Source: Kineosporia succinea
GTDB lineage: Bacteria; Actinomycetota; Actinomycetes; Actinomycetales; Kineosporiaceae
Direction: 5' to 3'
DNA: 64,000 nt
Assembly: GCF_030811555.1 (NCBI RefSeq)
Contig: NZ_JAUSQZ010000001.1
Span: forward strand, 1,116,001 to 1,180,000
Shown here: positions 15,872 to 22,384 of the stretch, in pieces
Position numbering within the stretch: the stretch's first letter is position 1
Layout of the letters: each line of letters starts with the position of its first letter
Translations under genes and position numbers: made by a program
The notes under the pieces: generated by a model
Databases searched by the model: none
Seen by the model: only the letters and a program-made list of their open reading frames with translations
What the model was told of the DNA's origin: nothing

Positions 15872-16173
15872 GCCGCAGCACTCTCCTGTCGGTGCTCGTG
15901 CGGGCAACGAGTCCCAACGGCCGGCGTGGGCCTGGCGTCGCAGAGAGGCCTTCCTCCGCCGCTGCACTCGATCTGACTCTCCTCGTAGGTGACCCAGCGA
16001 TGCGCACGGAACACCAGGTGGTCGCCATCGGGAACAAGGCCCACCTGCTTGGTCCTGCCGCAGTTCGGGCAGGGGAACGTCGCTTTCGCAGCCTTCCCCC
16101 GACCGACCCACGTCGACTTCGGCACCGGGACGTGAACTGGTTCGTCGAACAGCGGGACATCTTCGAAGCTCAC
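15868..16173 (-). CDS. Putative zinc-ribbon protein
   Basis: The product is 101 residues from GTG 16173, overlapping the upstream stop (GTGA). A CPNCGR motif at about residue 35 and later Cys/His residues (IECSGGG, LCDARP, RCPHEH) could make one or two zinc sites. The N-terminus (FEDVPLFDEPVHVPVPKSTW) resembles phage and ICE proteins that carry a short leader before the ribbon. Probable nucleic-acid or protein contact role; family unknown. Confidence 0.55.
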   Translation of the reverse strand: MSFEDVPLFDEPVHVPVPKSTWVGRGKAAKATFPCPNCGRTKQVGLVPDGDHLVFRAHRWVTYEESQIECSGGGRPLCDARPTPAVGTRCPHEHRQESAAA

Positions 16174-16532
16174 GCTGCCACCGCCTCCGGCAGGGCCCGG
16201 AAGACGATCTCAATGCCACCCACCGGAATGGTCAGCTCAGTCCACGGCTCGTCGACTCCACCCAGAAGACAGACCGCGCGGAGGATCTCGGTCTTATCGG
16301 CGCTCAGCTGCGCTCCGTCGAGACCGTCCCAGAGCTGGCGCCAGTCGATCTCCAGGTGCTTGCGGTGCATCGCGTCGCGGGAGACCACGATGGCGTCCTG
16401 GACGATGGGCAGGCCGAGGAGTTCGCCGCCGCAGTAGTCGGTGAGCACGTCCACGGCCCACCACTCGTTGCAGGGCCACGCCTTCCGCTCGGCCGTCCGG
16501 TAGAGGCAGTCGATCAGCGACTTCACGGTCAT
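16170..16532 (-). CDS. Hypothetical protein of the transfer operon
   Basis: The product is 120 residues; ATG 16532 overlaps the upstream stop as ATGA. It is a mixed alpha/beta sequence with several Trp and Cys residues (CLYRTAERKAWPCNEWWAVD, HRKHLEIDWRQLWDGLDG, ELTIPVGGIEIVFRALP). No membrane segment. No family recognised. Confidence 0.55.
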   Translation of the reverse strand: MTVKSLIDCLYRTAERKAWPCNEWWAVDVLTDYCGGELLGLPIVQDAIVVSRDAMHRKHLEIDWRQLWDGLDGAQLSADKTEILRAVCLLGGVDEPWTELTIPVGGIEIVFRALPEAVAA

Positions 16533-16861
16533 GACTGCGCCTCCTCCCGACGCGTCGCTCCCTCTCCAGCGGCCTCGGCCTGGTGGACGAGGGTTTCGGT
16601 GATCGCTGGGTCCGACGGTGCGGGCAGCGGGTTCGCCAGTCGGTAGCGCCGCTCGGCCGCGATCTCATCGTGGCCCCGGTTGGCGACACTGAGACCCCAG
16701 TACAGGAGCCCCGCGCCCGCCGGGATGCCGATCAGCATCAGCCAGCCGCTGTGGAAAGCGATGTAGATGAGGGCGACGCCGGCGAAGGCCAGGAGCGCCC
16801 CGGTGCCGACCAGGCGGTGCTGCGGGCTGACCTCACGGGCCTGGGTGAAAAGACGCTTCAC
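16529..16861 (-). CDS. Two-helix membrane protein
   Basis: The product is 110 residues. GTG 16861 follows AAGGAGTAACA, with the TAA of the upstream gene inside the ribosome-binding region; the long upstream extension of this frame is not coding. Two adjacent TM helices (residues about 20-58, GTGALLAFAGVALIYIAFHS then GWLMLIGIPAGAGLLYWGLS) lead to a charged C-terminal tail. The pattern matches small AICE Spd/Pra-adjacent membrane proteins. Confidence 0.55.
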   Translation of the reverse strand: MKRLFTQAREVSPQHRLVGTGALLAFAGVALIYIAFHSGWLMLIGIPAGAGLLYWGLSVANRGHDEIAAERRYRLANPLPAPSDPAITETLVHQAEAAGEGATRREEAQS

Positions 16862-16863
16862 TG

Positions 16864-17082
16864 TTACTCCTTCGGGAAGACCAGGAAGTGGCAGAGCCAT
16901 TTGCCCGTGGGCAGTCCGGCGGGGATGTGGCTGGGGTCGGGGACGATGTCGAAGTTCTCGTGCCCCAGTTCGCCCACTACGGCGATCGCGGCCAGAAGTC
17001 GGGCCACCAGCAAGCTTTCGCCGATCCTGGAGATCGTGAAGATCGGTCGACGCTCTTTGGTTTCGACGGTCGCGGCACTCAC
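16864..17082 (-). CDS. Small hypothetical protein
   Basis: The product is 72 residues; GTG 17082 overlaps the stop of the HTH gene as GTGA. A helical hydrophobic patch (SLLVARLLAAIAVVGELGHE) and a C-terminal GKWLCHFLVFPKE segment are visible. No domain recognised. It is the second gene of the operon. Confidence 0.5.
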   Translation of the reverse strand: MSAATVETKERRPIFTISRIGESLLVARLLAAIAVVGELGHENFDIVPDPSHIPAGLPTGKWLCHFLVFPKE

Positions 17083-17255
17083 GCTGCGACCTGATCGGCG
17101 TACGGGTCGCCAGCAACGAGCGCGGCAACGGCGGCGTCGCAGACGTTCCAGGGGCCGCGCAGCTTGCGGCTGGCGGGGAGCTGGCCGGAGTAGATCCAGC
17201 GCAACACCGTGGATTCGTCGCGCCCGACCGCTCTGGCGACATCGGGGACCTGCAT
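17079..17255 (-). CDS. Excisionase-like helix-turn-helix protein
   Basis: The product is 58 residues. ATG 17255 is preceded by AGGAGGTGCAGCCG. MQVPDVARAVGRDESTVLRW followed by IYSGQLPASRKLRGPWNV is the winged-helix pattern of MerR/Xis-type excisionases. It is the first gene of the minus-strand transfer operon, and divergent from the GntR gene across a palindrome-rich 127-nt region. In AICEs Xis works with the integrase at the attachment sites; here no integrase is next to it, so a purely regulatory role is also possible. Confidence 0.75.
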   Translation of the reverse strand: MQVPDVARAVGRDESTVLRWIYSGQLPASRKLRGPWNVCDAAVAALVAGDPYADQVAA

Positions 17256-17270
17256 CGGCTGCACCTCCTG

Positions 17271-17322
17271 ATCTTCATGTAAGTCCTGCACTTCTTTAAG
17301 CACACAGTACATACATGAAGAT
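17271..17322. promoter_or_regulatory. Inverted-repeat operator pair between xis-like and GntR genes
   Basis: ATCTTCATGTA (17271-17281) is repeated in perfect inverse as TACATGAAGAT (17312-17322), arms 30 nt apart. KorSA-type GntR repressors bind such sites upstream of their own and of transfer genes, so these are the probable operators. Confidence 0.65.
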
Positions 17323-17360
17323 GGAAGAGGCAACCCATTCCTGCGACCATGTACCGCAGG

Positions 17361-17372
17361 TGCATATATGCA
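17361..17372. promoter_or_regulatory. 12-bp palindrome overlapping the GntR gene promoter/leader
   Basis: TGCATATATGCA is a perfect palindrome; it contains a TATATG -10-like core and ends at the Shine-Dalgarno AGGAGG (17372-17377). It is probably an autoregulatory site of the GntR protein. Confidence 0.5.
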
Positions 17373-17382
17373 GGAGGAGCGA

Positions 17383-17733
17383 GTGGCGGGAAAGAACGAT
17401 GTGGCGGAGACGATCCGACAGGGGATCGTCGACGGGGAGCTGAAGCCGGGGCAGTCCATCGGCTCCATCGACGCGACCGCACAGAAGTACGAAGCGAGCG
17501 TCGGCGCCACTCGGCTCGCCTTCCAGGAACTGGTGCAACAGGGCTACCTGGTGGCGCGCGGACGGGCTGGGCACTTCGTCGCGGACACGATCCCCGACGA
17601 TCCCGTAGCTGCGCTTCCGCGCCGGTTGTCGACCGATCGACTGGAGTCGATCGAGGAGAAGCTCGACGACGCCCTCCCCTTACTCCAGGACATCATCAAG
17701 CGACTGGACCGCTTGGAGCGTCGCCAGAAGTAG
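17383..17733 (+). CDS. GntR-family regulator (KorSA-like)
   Basis: The product is 116 residues. GTG 17383 is preferred because AGGAGG lies 5 nt upstream; the ATG at 17368 would put the ribosome-binding site inside the gene. Residues about 5-66 are a GntR winged helix (VAETIRQGIVDGELKPGQSI, then ARGRAGHFVAD), with no large effector domain. A C-terminal coiled coil (about 85-115, EKLDDALPLLQDIIKRLDRL) should mediate dimerisation. Short GntR proteins of this kind repress transfer genes of AICEs. It diverges from the transfer operon, and is the last gene before the attachment site. Confidence 0.85.
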   Translation: MAGKNDVAETIRQGIVDGELKPGQSIGSIDATAQKYEASVGATRLAFQELVQQGYLVARGRAGHFVADTIPDDPVAALPRRLSTDRLESIEEKLDDALPLLQDIIKRLDRLERRQK

Positions 17734-17910
17734 CGCCCGCAGGGGAAGCCAGGAGCACCCCGTCCACCCATTGCCGAGGCAATACGCTGGCCTCCTGAAA
17801 GGGCTCAAACTGGGCTCGAAACGGAGATAAAGCGCATGATCAGGCGGCAGCAGAAGCTGCCTGACCTGCACGAACGGCGTCTGCACAGGTGGACGGGGAG
17901 CGAGCTACTC

Positions 17911-17936
17911 GGGTTCGAGTCCCCCCTCGCGCACCA
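17911..17936 (+). other. Attachment site: 3' end of a tRNA gene (T-loop to CCA)
   Basis: GGGTTCGAGTCCC is a T-arm half, followed by CTCGCGC (acceptor 3' strand) and ACCA. No matching 5' acceptor, D-arm or anticodon arm precedes it, and the bases just upstream do not complete the T stem (CT where GG is needed). This is the duplicated tRNA end left at one border of an integrated element. The expected intact tRNA would have acceptor GCGCGAG and lies at the other border outside the window. A leucine tRNA is possible but unproven. Confidence 0.85.
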
Positions 17937-18167
17937 GCAGTGCTGTATCCCAGCACCGGGCGGCGACACCCGCTGTCACCACCATTTCAACACGAGTGAC
18001 ATGTGCCACAGGCCTTCAATGGCGGACGCTCCGGTCGCCGACCGATTCCCGGCTCACCACAGGCGTTTACGCCCCTCGGGCGAACCCGGGCCCGCCCGCG
18101 TCTCGCAGAGCGAGACCTGGGGGATCACCCCTTGAGCGTTTCCAGAACGTCACCTAACGTGGACGCA
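17937..18167. other. Chromosomal spacer downstream of the att site
   Basis: No gene is visible. A short hairpin GTGCTG-TATCC-CAGCAC right after the tRNA fragment is probably the original tRNA terminator. Confidence 0.4.
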
Positions 18168-18290
18168 GGTCATGAGTGCCAGCGCATAGCCCCGGCTTGC
18201 TGGCCGGCAACCCTCCTCCGCGGTGGGGTGCTCCGGGTGAAGACCTGGCGGCGGCCGAACCCGGTCCGCTGCAAGCGCGGACCCGGACGG
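18168..18290 (+). ncRNA. SAM-IV-type riboswitch
   Basis: The sequence shows the conserved actinobacterial SAM-IV core: GGTCATGAGTGCCA, then GGCTTGCTGGCCGGCAACCC, TCCGCGGTGGGGTGCTCCGG and GTGAAGACC. The closing helix is GGTC (18168-18171) with GACC (18242-18245). A second hairpin (GGTCCGC-TGCAAGC-GCGGACC, 18263-18283) lies between the core and the ribosome-binding site and may be the expression platform or the extra 3' helix. S-adenosylmethionine binding should switch off the aminotransferase gene that starts at 18321. The 3' limit is approximate. Confidence 0.88.
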
Positions 18291-18320
18291 CATCGGGTCC
18301 CAGATCCGAGGAGCACCGCC

Positions 18321-19805
18321 ATGTCTGCGTCCACCTTCCGCAACTCCCGCTACCGCCAGACCCAGGGTGTGGCCACCCCGGCCGGCGGCATCGCCACGTA
18401 CACCTCCCCCGAGGCCGCCCGCGCGAGCGCCCCCGCCCGGCTCCCGATCGGCCCGCTCCTGCCCGTCGTCGGTGGCAACCTGGCCGCGCCGCTGGCCGGT
18501 GATGGCACGCCGGGCACGACCGGCCGCACGGCCCGGGCCGTGAACCTCGACTACGCCGCGAGCGCCCCCGCCCTGCAGGCCGTGGCCGATCACGTGGCCG
18601 AGGTGCTGCCGTACTACGCCAGCGTGCACCGCGGCGCCGGTTACGCCTCGCAGGTCAGCACGGCGCTGTACGAGAGCGCCCGGCAGACCGTGGGCGCGTT
18701 CGTCGGGGCCCGACCGGGCGACCTCACGATCTTCACGCGCAACACCACCGACGCGCTGAACCTGCTGGCCGCCTCGGTCCCGCAAGACGGTCCGGGCGCC
18801 GGCGAGGTGATCGTGCTGGACGTCGAGCACCACGCCAACCTGCTGCCCTGGACGAGTGGCGCGCACCGGCTGATCCCGACGGCGGCCACGGTGGCCGAGA
18901 CGGTCGCGGCGCTGGAGGCCGCGCTGGCCGAGCGGCCGGCGGCGCTGGTCGCGGTGACCGGATGTAGCAACGTGACCGGTGAGATCCTCCCGGTCGCTGA
19001 GATCGCCCGCATCGCGCACGCTCACGGCGCCCGCATCGTGGTCGACGGCGCCCAGCTGGTGCCGCACCGCCGCGTCGACATCGCGGCGCTGGACATCGAC
19101 TACCTGGCCTTCTCGGGCCACAAGCTCTACGCCCCGTTCGGTTCCGGCGTGCTGATCGGTCGCTCCGACTGGCTGGACGTGGCGCCGCCGCACCAGCTCG
19201 GGGGTGGCGCGGTGCGCGCGGTCAACGCCGAGGGCCGGGCCACCTGGACCACCGGGGTGGCGCGGCACGAGGGCGGTACCCCCAACGTGCTCGGCGCGGC
19301 GGCCCTGGCCGCGGCCTGCCGGGCGATCGCCGAGCTGCCCGAAGGTGCGATCGAGGAGCACGAAGCGGCTCTGTCCGAGCGGCTTCTCGAGGGTCTGGAG
19401 TCGATCCCGCAGGTGCGCGTGCTGCGCGCGTGGTCGGACAGCACCGAGCGGGTCGGCGTGGTCGGCTTCACGGTCGAGGGTCACGAGGCCGCCCGGGTCG
19501 CCGTGTACCTGTCGGCCGAGCACGGTGTCGGTGTGCGCGACGGCAAGTTCTGCGCGCACCCGCTGCTCAACCGGCTGGGCGTCACGGGTGGCGCGCTGCG
19601 CGCCAGCCTCGGCCTGGGCTCGCGCAGCGAAGACGCCGAGCGCCTGGTGCACGCCGTGCGCACCCTGGTCACCGAGGGCGAGAAGCTCAGCTACGAGCAG
19701 ATCGACGGTGCCTGGACCCCGGTGAACGACGACCGCCCGGCCCCGAGCTGGTCGACGTGGGGCGAGACCAACCCGGTCGACGGCAACTCGGAGTGCGGCT
19801 TCTAG
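18321..19805 (+). CDS. Class V aminotransferase / cysteine-desulfurase-like PLP enzyme
   Basis: The product is 494 residues; ATG 18321 follows GAGGAGCACCGCC. After an unusual ~70-residue N-terminal extension the fold begins at NLDYAASAPALQAV. It has the NifS/SufS hallmarks: TNALN-like TRNTTDALNLL, HHANLLPW, VDGAQLVPHRRVDI and the PLP lysine in SGHKLYAP (Lys268). A mobile-loop cysteine (CAHPLLNRLG) is present late in the sequence. It is controlled by a SAM riboswitch, implying a role in sulfur or methionine metabolism rather than housekeeping Fe-S assembly. Exact substrate is uncertain. A 17-bp terminator follows. Confidence 0.82.
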   Translation: MSASTFRNSRYRQTQGVATPAGGIATYTSPEAARASAPARLPIGPLLPVVGGNLAAPLAGDGTPGTTGRTARAVNLDYAASAPALQAVADHVAEVLPYYASVHRGAGYASQVSTALYESARQTVGAFVGARPGDLTIFTRNTTDALNLLAASVPQDGPGAGEVIVLDVEHHANLLPWTSGAHRLIPTAATVAETVAALEAALAERPAALVAVTGCSNVTGEILPVAEIARIAHAHGARIVVDGAQLVPHRRVDIAALDIDYLAFSGHKLYAPFGSGVLIGRSDWLDVAPPHQLGGGAVRAVNAEGRATWTTGVARHEGGTPNVLGAAALAAACRAIAELPEGAIEEHEAALSERLLEGLESIPQVRVLRAWSDSTERVGVVGFTVEGHEAARVAVYLSAEHGVGVRDGKFCAHPLLNRLGVTGGALRASLGLGSRSEDAERLVHAVRTLVTEGEKLSYEQIDGAWTPVNDDRPAPSWSTWGETNPVDGNSECGF

Positions 19806-19812
19806 GACCTCC

Positions 19813-19850
19813 GGAAAAGCCCCGGGAACCTCAGTTCCCGGGGCTTTTCC
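19813..19850. terminator. Bidirectional terminator
   Basis: GGAAAAGCCCCGGGAAC and its exact inverse form a 17-bp stem with loop CTCA. The A-rich 5' and T-rich 3' ends make it work in both directions between convergent genes. Confidence 0.92.
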
Positions 19851-19875
19851 ATGCCTGGCCGCCCAGAACCAGAAC

Positions 19876-22221
19876 TCAGGACGACCGCCGCACCGACGAC
19901 TCCTGCGCCGCCACCGCGACGGCCACCTGGGTCCAGGGCATCGGCCGGCCGTAGAGCCAGCCCTGCCCCCGGTCGGCGGCGACCGCACGGCAGCGCTCGG
20001 CCTCGTGCTCCTCCTCGATGCCCTCCATGACCACCCGGATACCCAGGCGGTGGGACATCCGGATCACCCCGTCCACGATCGCGACGGTCTTGGCCTCGGA
20101 GTTCAGGCTCTGGGTGAGCGACTTGTCGAACTTCAGCACCTGCACCGGAAGTCGCCGCAGGTAGCCCAGCGCCGAGTACCCGGTGCCGAAGTCGTCGATC
20201 GCCAGCTCGACGCCCAGCCCGCGCAGCTCGGCGAGCACGGGGATGGCCGGGTCCCCCTCGTCCACCAGGATGGCCTCGGTGATCTCGACGACGATCCGGT
20301 CCGGCGGGATGCCCAGGCGGGTCAGGTGGTGACGCATCAGATCCACGAAACCGGGTGCGCGCAGCTGGATCGGGGACGCGTTGACCGAGACGCTGAGCCC
20401 CGCCGAGAACACCCCGGCCTCCGACGCCGAGAGCAGCGTCTCGCTGAGCAGCTGCTCGCCGAGCGCCACGACCATGCCGGTCTGCTCGGCCACCGCGATG
20501 AACTCGTCCGGCGGGATCGGGCCGAGTTCCTCGTCGGTCCACCGGGCCAGCGACTCGAAGCTGATCAGCCGGCCGTCGGTGAGGTCGACGATCGGCTGCC
20601 CGACCGTGTGCACCGATCCGGCGGCGATGGCCAGGCGCAGCCGTTGTTCCAGGCGCAGCCGGCGTTCGCGGGAGGCGGCGACCGCACCGGTGTAGATCTC
20701 CACCGAGTTACGCCCCGACGCCTTGGCGGCGGCGAGCGCGGCCGCCGACTCGGCCAGCCCTTCGATCCGGTTACCGTCCCCGAGAGCCGAGACCGACGCG
20801 TCCTCAAGCAGGAGGTCACCGCGCACCAGGCGACCCACCCCGATACTGGCCGACAGGCCAGCGCCGGGACACTCGCGCTCGAGGGCGGCGCCGACCGCAC
20901 CCCGCACCCGGTCGCCCAGCTGGGAACCGGCCTTGAGGTCGCCGGGGGCCAGGAGCGCGAACTCGTCGGCCCCGATGCGCGCGACCGTGACGTCGGACGA
21001 GGCGAACTCGCGCAGGGCGCCCGCCGCGGCGACCAGGAGACGGTCTCCCCCGCTCTGCCCGAGCAGGTCGTTCATCTCCTTGAACCCGTCGATGTCGAGG
21101 GTGAGCACGGCCCACGGGGTGGTTCCGTGGCGCAGCTCGGTGATCCGGTCGATCAGGGCCCGGCGGTTGGGCAGGCCGGTGAGCGCGTCGTAGAAGGCCT
21201 GGGTGCGCAGCCGTTCGGTGAGGCGCAGACGCAGGTAGGCACTGGTGAGCTCGCGGATCAGGAGCAGCAGGCCGAGACCGGTGAGGAGCAGCACGGTTCC
21301 GGGGTCGAGGGCCAGCCCGCGGTGGCGTCCGACCAGCATTCCGGCGACCACCGTCACGGCGGTCAGCAGCACGGTGACCTGGGCAGCCACCACCTCCTGG
21401 CGATCACGGACGCTGTCGGAGTCGGCGGTCGGGTTGGAGCGGCGGTAGCGGATCAGGCCGATCGCGACCAGGGGCCAGGCGATCGCCCAGAGCGCCATCG
21501 ACTGCCAGTGCAGGGCGCGATCGCCGACCGCCGTGCCCGGGTCCAGGAGCATGCCGGTCACGTCGGCGACGGCGTGGAGGACGACGCCCGGGACGGCGGG
21601 CCACAGGCGGCAACCGGTGTCGCGCAGGCAGACGAGCAGCACGATGCCGATGATGGCGAGGTCGAAGAAGCAGATCAGGCCGTTGACCACGGCCCCGGCG
21701 TCAACGATGTCATCGGGGGCGGAGAGCATCGTGCGCCAGACCAGGAGCGTGAGGCCGGCCGCCAGCAGCAGGGCGTCGAGGCCGAGACGCACGCCGGGCC
21801 AGTCGGAACGGGAGCTGCGCGGAGCCCGGATCAGGGCGATTACACCGAGCGGGGCGGCGAGGGCGGAGACGATGTCACCCACGGCCGGGTAGGCGACGGC
21901 GCCGTCGAGCAGGTCGGCGCCGATCATCAGCTGGCCGGTGCCCCAGAGCACCACGGCCCAGCCGAGCAGCTGCCGGAACGGCTCCCGCCCGGCCCGGGCG
22001 ACGACCGCACCGGACAGCACCGCGATCAGGCCGGATCCCCACAGGCCGAAGCTGGGGACCGGCCCCTGAGTCGCCCCGAGCACCGGGCAGATCGCGGCGA
22101 TGAGGACACCGAACCCGACGAGCAGGCCGAGAACGGTCGTGCGGACGGGAGTCTGGTCACCGGCTGCCGTTCCGTCACCCGTTCGGCCCGCACCCGAACG
22201 GCCCACCACCTCTTCTTGCAT
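19876..22221 (-). CDS. Membrane GGDEF-EAL protein, cyclic-di-GMP metabolism (degenerate motifs)
   Basis: About 780 residues. Roughly eight TM segments lie between residues 30 and 325, then a GGDEF domain (about 343-515) and an EAL domain (about 525-780). The GGDEF signature reads GADEF (419-423). The EAL signature reads ESL (558-560), while NASPIQL, EITEAIL and DDFGTG (678-683) are kept. The cyclase half may therefore be weak or inactive and the phosphodiesterase half active. ATG 22221 is preferred to the TTG two codons upstream; no clear ribosome-binding site is seen. Confidence 0.87.
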   Translation of the reverse strand: MQEEVVGRSGAGRTGDGTAAGDQTPVRTTVLGLLVGFGVLIAAICPVLGATQGPVPSFGLWGSGLIAVLSGAVVARAGREPFRQLLGWAVVLWGTGQLMIGADLLDGAVAYPAVGDIVSALAAPLGVIALIRAPRSSRSDWPGVRLGLDALLLAAGLTLLVWRTMLSAPDDIVDAGAVVNGLICFFDLAIIGIVLLVCLRDTGCRLWPAVPGVVLHAVADVTGMLLDPGTAVGDRALHWQSMALWAIAWPLVAIGLIRYRRSNPTADSDSVRDRQEVVAAQVTVLLTAVTVVAGMLVGRHRGLALDPGTVLLLTGLGLLLLIRELTSAYLRLRLTERLRTQAFYDALTGLPNRRALIDRITELRHGTTPWAVLTLDIDGFKEMNDLLGQSGGDRLLVAAAGALREFASSDVTVARIGADEFALLAPGDLKAGSQLGDRVRGAVGAALERECPGAGLSASIGVGRLVRGDLLLEDASVSALGDGNRIEGLAESAAALAAAKASGRNSVEIYTGAVAASRERRLRLEQRLRLAIAAGSVHTVGQPIVDLTDGRLISFESLARWTDEELGPIPPDEFIAVAEQTGMVVALGEQLLSETLLSASEAGVFSAGLSVSVNASPIQLRAPGFVDLMRHHLTRLGIPPDRIVVEITEAILVDEGDPAIPVLAELRGLGVELAIDDFGTGYSALGYLRRLPVQVLKFDKSLTQSLNSEAKTVAIVDGVIRMSHRLGIRVVMEGIEEEHEAERCRAVAADRGQGWLYGRPMPWTQVAVAVAAQESSVRRSS

Positions 22222-22384
22222 ACGCAACGTATCGGCGGCTTCCAGGTGTGGCCAAAGCGGGCGGGACAGATTCTTGGGGTGAAGCAGGTGTCGATCGGTC
22301 GTCGTCGAACGAGTTCACCCTAGCGAGACACGCGCACTCTCAGTGCCTGTTTCAGCGCTTTCAGGCACGAACAATAGCCCAAAG

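Larger units (their letters stand above)
1..17936. mobile_element. Right part of an integrated element: phage tail genes plus AICE-type transfer operon, ending at a tRNA 3' end
   Basis: The stretch carries phage tail-fibre-type genes (1-4021), accessory and regulatory genes (4.0-9.5 kb) and an AICE-like transfer block: an FtsK/TraB-type translocase, Spd-like membrane proteins, an excisionase-like HTH protein and a divergent GntR regulator (9.6-17.7 kb). Its right boundary is a 26-bp tRNA 3' fragment at 17911-17936. Genes to the right are ordinary chromosomal ones, beginning with a riboswitch-controlled aminotransferase. The left end is outside the window, and no integrase, replication initiator, portal or terminase gene is visible here. 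The parts could belong to one hybrid element or to two elements nested or in tandem; the sequence does not settle this. Confidence 0.75.

Noticed and set aside
16862-17482. Upstream extension of the two-helix membrane protein frame.
   Set aside because: The region is fully occupied by the coupled genes at 16864-17082 and 17079-17255, each with its own start signals.
17837-17936. A complete tRNA gene.
   Set aside because: Only the T-loop to CCA portion is present; no D-arm, anticodon arm or 5' acceptor matching CTCGCGC lies upstream.
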